NCBI RefSeq assembly: GCF_018491765.1
Contig: NZ_JABWCU010000010.1
Location: 124,001-188,000, forward strand
Origin: Novosphingobium profundi
GTDB lineage: Bacteria > Pseudomonadota > Alphaproteobacteria > Sphingomonadales > Sphingomonadaceae
Reading direction: 5' to 3'
Length of the DNA: 64,000 nt
The translations under genes were made by a program, and so were the position numbers. Below are positions 60,649 through 64,000 of this stretch, one piece after another. Every line of letters begins with the position of its first letter. Position 1 is the first letter of the stretch. The notes beneath the pieces are model-generated. The model was not told the DNA's origin and did no database searches. It worked only from the letters and a program-made list of their open reading frames with translations.

Positions 60649-62313
60649 ATGAAGTTTGATCGCAGAACTGTTCTGGCCGGTAGCGGGCTATGGCTTCTGG
60701 CCGGACGGGCACTGGCCGCGGAGCGTCGGCTCGACACCGTTCTCATCAACGCGAATGTCTGGACCGGTGACCCCCGCCTGCCCCGCACCGACGCGGTCGG
60801 CCTGGCGGGCAATCGCATCATGGCGCTCGGGCGCGAGGCTGTCGATGCGGCGCGCGGGCCCGCGACCCGCGTCATCGACCTGCAGGGGGCCTTCGTCTGC
60901 CCCGGCTTCATGGACAACCACACGCATTTCATGATCGGCTCGAGCACGCTTGGCCAGCCCGACCTGCTCGGCGCGGTCAGCCGCTCCGATTTCGCCGACC
61001 GGCTCGGCAGGGCCGCCAAGGCGCGTCCGGGCAAGTGGATCCTGGGCGGAAGCTGGGACGAGCAGCGACTGGGCGGTGAACTGCCGACGCGCGACTGGAT
61101 CGACGCGGCGACGGGCGATACCCCCGTTGCGGTGCCGCGCACCGACTTGCACATGTACCTGCTCAACAGCGCCGCGCTGAAAGCCGCCGGGATCACCCGC
61201 GACACGCCCGATATCGCAGGCGGCGTGATCGGGCGCGATGCCAGGGGTGAGCCCACCGGCATCCTCAAGGACAACGCCAAGACGCTCGTCGAACGCGTCA
61301 TCCCGACGCCCAGTGACGCCGAACGCGAAGCGACCATGCGCGCCGGGATCGCGCACGGGCTCGCGCGCGGGTTCACCCAGGTCCACTGCCCCGAGCCCTT
61401 CGACTGGGTGACCTACGACACCGCCCGGCGCCTGCGCCTCAAGGGCGAGACCGACATGCGCTTCTACTGCATGGTCCCGGCGCGCGACTGGGAGAAGATG
61501 GCCGCCATCGTCAAGGCCGAAGGGCGCGGCGACGACTGGGTGCGCTGGGGGGCGGTGAAGGCGCTGGCGGACGGTTCGCTGGGATCGCGCACCGCGCTCT
61601 TCCACGAACACTACACCGATGCGCCCGAGCAGGTCGGCATGCGTGTCACGGGCCTTGCCGACCTTGCCGAACAGATCGACGGAGCCGATGCGGCGGGGCT
61701 GCAACTGGCAATCCACGCCATTGGCGATCGCAGCAACGACGACGTGCTCGACATCATCGCCAACGTCACCGCGCGGCGTCCGGGGCGCGACCGGCGCATG
61801 CGCATCGAGCACGCCCAGCACCTGACCTCGTTCGCGGTGCCGCGTTTCGCCGAACTGGGCGTCATCGCCTCGTGCCAGCCCTACCACGCGATCGACGACG
61901 GGCGCTGGGCGGTCAAGCGCATCGGCGAGGAGCGGCTCGAAGGGACCTACGCATTGCATTCGCTGATCGCCGCCGGCGCGACGGTCACCTTCGGGTCCGA
62001 CTGGCCGGTCGCCCCCTTCGACGCAATCACCGGCATCCAGGCTGCCGTGACGCGCGAGACGATCGACGGAAAGAACCCCGACGGTTGGCTCCCCGAGCAG
62101 AAGATCAAGGCCGAGCAGGCGCTGCGCTGCTATACCCGCAACAACGCCTTCGCCGGATTCCAGGAAGACCGCCTGGGTCTAGTGGCACCGGGCTACATCG
62201 CCGACCTTACCGTCCTCGACGGCGATCCGACACGCGTGCCCGAGCATGCGATCAAGGCGATCAAGCCGCTGCGAACGATCGTGAACGGCACCACCCGCTG
62301 GCAAGCCGCCTAA
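60649..62313 (+). CDS. Exported amidohydrolase (YtcJ/amidohydrolase-3 family)
   Basis: A 554-residue metal-dependent hydrolase. The N-terminus MKFDRRTVLAGSGLWLLAGR is a twin-arginine signal. Family landmarks: C-P-G-F-M-D-N-H-T-H metal motif, the GGSWDEQRLGGELPTRDWID segment, V-K-A-L-A-D-G-S-L-G-S-R-T with the carboxylated lysine position, AIHAIGDRSNDDVL, RIEHAQHL and FGSDWPVAPFDA. Members are found next to TonB receptors and hydrolyse N-acyl or related amides; the substrate is undefined. Start ATG 60649 has AGAGGGC upstream. Confidence 0.9.
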   Translation: MKFDRRTVLAGSGLWLLAGRALAAERRLDTVLINANVWTGDPRLPRTDAVGLAGNRIMALGREAVDAARGPATRVIDLQGAFVCPGFMDNHTHFMIGSSTLGQPDLLGAVSRSDFADRLGRAAKARPGKWILGGSWDEQRLGGELPTRDWIDAATGDTPVAVPRTDLHMYLLNSAALKAAGITRDTPDIAGGVIGRDARGEPTGILKDNAKTLVERVIPTPSDAEREATMRAGIAHGLARGFTQVHCPEPFDWVTYDTARRLRLKGETDMRFYCMVPARDWEKMAAIVKAEGRGDDWVRWGAVKALADGSLGSRTALFHEHYTDAPEQVGMRVTGLADLAEQIDGADAAGLQLAIHAIGDRSNDDVLDIIANVTARRPGRDRRMRIEHAQHLTSFAVPRFAELGVIASCQPYHAIDDGRWAVKRIGEERLEGTYALHSLIAAGATVTFGSDWPVAPFDAITGIQAAVTRETIDGKNPDGWLPEQKIKAEQALRCYTRNNAFAGFQEDRLGLVAPGYIADLTVLDGDPTRVPEHAIKAIKPLRTIVNGTTRWQAA

Positions 62314-62420
62314 GGGTAAAATCGGGCGCCGGTCCGATGGGCTCGAGCCCGCCGCAGGAGCGGGAGGTATAACCTTCCCGCCTGGCGCATCGAACTTGTC
62401 CTGCTTGTCGAGCGGGATGA

Positions 62421-62571
62421 TCAACGCCCGACCGGCCCGCATGTCGTGTTCCAGGGTGCCGCCGCGCCGTCCTCGCTTTCAGCGAGAACGAGCCGGTGCC
62501 GGCGCACGATCTTGAGCTCACCGGCCTGGATAGCGGGATGCCGGGCCTTGAGACGGATCGAAGTGATCGGC
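62421..62571 (-). pseudogene. Possible glycosidase (GH13-like) C-terminal fragment
   Basis: The minus-strand frame ending at 62421 reads SIRLKARHPAIQAGELKIV then RRHRLVLAESEDG, which resembles the A-H-P-A-L-x-x-G-x-L tail region of GH13 glucosidases/amylases. There is no catalytic part and no start. The remainder of the 62314-62779 gap shows no gene. The match is short and could be chance. Confidence 0.22.
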
Positions 62572-62712
62572 CCGATCGACCGGCCCCGCGCACCTGGCGC
62601 GGGGCCGGAACGATCCGCAGCATCTGCCCGCGAGGCTCCTTTTGGTTGGTTGCGCCGCCACAGGTCATGGCGGCGCCCGCAATCTGCAATGAACTGGTAT
62701 ATAACGCCAATA

Positions 62713-62767
62713 TTGCCAATGCGTCTCAATAGCGCTACCAGCCCCAATTATTGAGATTGAGTCGCAA
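62713..62767 (+). promoter_or_regulatory. Two Fur-box-like sequences upstream of the last receptor
   Basis: TTGCCAATGCGTCTCA (62713-62728) and, on the other strand, TTGCGACTCAATCTCA (62752-62767) match the TTGCGAATNATTCTCA-type box with three and two differences. They lie 13-67 bp before the start of a siderophore-receptor gene, where Fur sites are expected. Confidence 0.4.
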
Positions 62768-62779
62768 ATAGGGGTGCAT

Positions 62780-64000
62780 ATGATTTCCGCTCGTTCGATC
62801 GTTCTATGCGGCGTGGCCGCCTGTGCCGTGATGGCGCCGGGTGCCCATGCCCAGGATACGCGTGCCGAAACCCAGACCGAGGCCGGGCATGGAGAGGAGA
62901 TCGTCGTGACAGGCGCGATTTCCGGTACCAAGACCGAAACGCCCCTGATCGAAGTCCCGCAGCCGCTCACCGTCGTACCGGCCGAGCAATACCTCTCGCA
63001 GGGTGCGATCAGCATCAGCGACACCGTGAAGTATGCCGCCGGCGTCCTCGCAAATGCCTATGGACGTGATACGCGCGTTGACGGTTTTCGCGTGCGCGGC
63101 ATCAACGCGCTCCAGTTCCGCGACGGCATGCGCGATATCTTCTCGTACTACGCGAGCATCACGTCGGACCCCTACAACTTCGAGCGGGTCGAGATCGTGC
63201 GCGGGCCAGCCTCGGTGCTGTTCGGCCAGGGCTCGATCGGCGGTATCGTCAACCTCGTCTCCAAGACGCCGGATTTCGAGACGCGCGGCGAAGTCAACCT
63301 CGTCTACGGCAGCTACGAGCGCAAGGAGGCGATGGCCGACGTCAACGTCGCGCTCGCCGACAATCTGGCGATCCGCACCGTCGCGCGTGTCCGGGATGCC
63401 GACACTTACGTCGATCACGTGCCCGATGACCGTGTGCTCTTCGCGCCCTCGCTGCGCTGGCAGCCCACGCCGGACACGAACGTCGTCCTGACCGGGGTCT
63501 ACCAGGAGGACGATACCGGCTCGACCTCGCAGTTCCTGCCGATCGTCGGCACGTTCCGTCCCAATCCGGGCAATCCGGACGGGCGGCTCGATCCCTACAC
63601 GTTTGTGGGCAAGGCGGGCTGGGACCGCTATGCGGGGCGCTCGCTGCAAGGGGGCGCCGCCGTCAGCCACGATTTCTCGGACACGGTCCGGATCAGCCTC
63701 AAGGCGCGCTACATCGACAGCGACCTCGAGTACAACACGCACTACGCCGACAGCTACTCCAACCCGACCGATCCCTATTCGGTCTACGGCAGCGACGGGC
63801 GGACGATCGGGCTGACGGCCGATGCCAGCGATGCCCGGATGAACGTCTTCTCCACCGACAACAACGTCCGCTTCAGCTTCAACACCGGCGCCAACTTCGA
63901 GCACACGCTGCTGGTCGGCATCGACTACAGCTGGAACAAGGTGGGCAAGCGCTACGCCGGCGGTACGGAGATCGTGGATCTCTACGACATCGACTACGCA
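62780..64000 (+). CDS. TonB-dependent siderophore receptor (3' partial)
   Basis: The frame is open from ATG 62780 to the window end (407 codons) with no stop. Signal peptide about 1-25 (VMAPGAHAQD), TonB-box-like EEIVVTGAIS, plug with TPLIEVPQPLTVVPAEQYLS, VDGFRVRGINALQFRDGMRD and ERVEIVRGPASVLFGQGSIG, then the first barrel strands. The P-Q-x-L-T-V-V and R-G-P-A-S-V-L-F-G-Q wording is that of FhuA/FoxA-like hydroxamate or citrate siderophore receptors. AGGGG lies upstream of the ATG. Fur-like sites precede it. Confidence 0.88.
   Translation, partial: MISARSIVLCGVAACAVMAPGAHAQDTRAETQTEAGHGEEIVVTGAISGTKTETPLIEVPQPLTVVPAEQYLSQGAISISDTVKYAAGVLANAYGRDTRVDGFRVRGINALQFRDGMRDIFSYYASITSDPYNFERVEIVRGPASVLFGQGSIGGIVNLVSKTPDFETRGEVNLVYGSYERKEAMADVNVALADNLAIRTVARVRDADTYVDHVPDDRVLFAPSLRWQPTPDTNVVLTGVYQEDDTGSTSQFLPIVGTFRPNPGNPDGRLDPYTFVGKAGWDRYAGRSLQGGAAVSHDFSDTVRISLKARYIDSDLEYNTHYADSYSNPTDPYSVYGSDGRTIGLTADASDARMNVFSTDNNVRFSFNTGANFEHTLLVGIDYSWNKVGKRYAGGTEIVDLYDIDYA

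Noticed and set aside
1-64000. CRISPR array, integron, intact insertion sequence, prophage, tRNA or rRNA
   Set aside because: No regularly spaced direct repeats, transposase or integrase genes, or RNA-gene-like sequences were seen on either strand.

Overview
The window looks like a chromosomal segment of a high-G+C alphaproteobacterium of the Sphingomonadales (Novosphingobium/Sphingobium type). The reasons are the density of TonB-dependent receptors (six, one cut by the right edge), FecI/FecR-type surface signalling with STN-domain receptors, secreted serine hydrolases and S9 peptidases, and the N-acetyl-glutamate type D-Glu genes. I see no rRNA, tRNA, CRISPR array, intact insertion sequence or prophage. 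All family assignments come from reading motifs; nothing was searched.

Layout. (1) 1-8.8 kb, all plus strand: a D-glutamate/peptide scavenging cluster with a serine-hydrolase C-terminus, DgcA-like racemase, POT-type peptide transporter, TonB receptor, DgcN-like acetyltransferase, YkvI-like transporter and a secreted serine hydrolase. (2) 8.9-21.3 kb, all minus strand: two consecutive modules with the same order, ECF sigma factor - FecR anti-sigma - STN TonB receptor - secreted calcineurin-type phosphatase. (3) 21.4-26.4 kb: small redox enzymes (aldo/keto reductase, tautomerase, cupin, SDR), each group facing a LysR regulator. (4) 26.5-29.8 kb: a three-domain flippase/acyltransferase/acyl-ACP synthetase fusion. 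(5) 30-48 kb: an island of small secreted proteins and lipoproteins, two near-identical TetR regulators, a ketoacyl synthase III and a heme-oxygenase-fold iron enzyme. (6) 48-64 kb: tannase-like esterase, PiuC-like hydroxylase with Fiu-like siderophore receptor and a Fur-type box, two more TonB receptors, an S9 peptidase, an amidohydrolase and a second siderophore receptor running off the end.

The most unusual part is region 5. Six positions in it carry a directional element of two 6-3-6 dyads (TTGAtC-N3-GATCAA-like) separated by a 7-bp A/T-rich spacer, so that the dyad centres lie 22 bp apart (21 bp at one site); a seventh position has one clear dyad. Each sits about 30-85 bp upstream of a start codon and points the same way relative to that gene: a TPR protein, both TetR genes, the ketoacyl synthase, the iron enzyme, a lipoprotein operon and an LprI-like operon. 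I infer a local regulon controlled by the duplicated TetR pair. Several products resemble periplasmic lysozyme inhibitors (LprI/DUF1311-like and Ivy-like, one with a C-x2-H-x-C loop), so the island may be a cell-envelope defence locus with a small lipid-type biosynthetic branch. This is inference and untested.

Decay is visible in places: an S41 peptidase remnant with an in-frame stop (47.3-47.6 kb), an SDR fragment (53.4 kb), a short frame behind the ketoacyl synthase (36.1 kb) and possibly a glycosidase tail fragment (62.5 kb).
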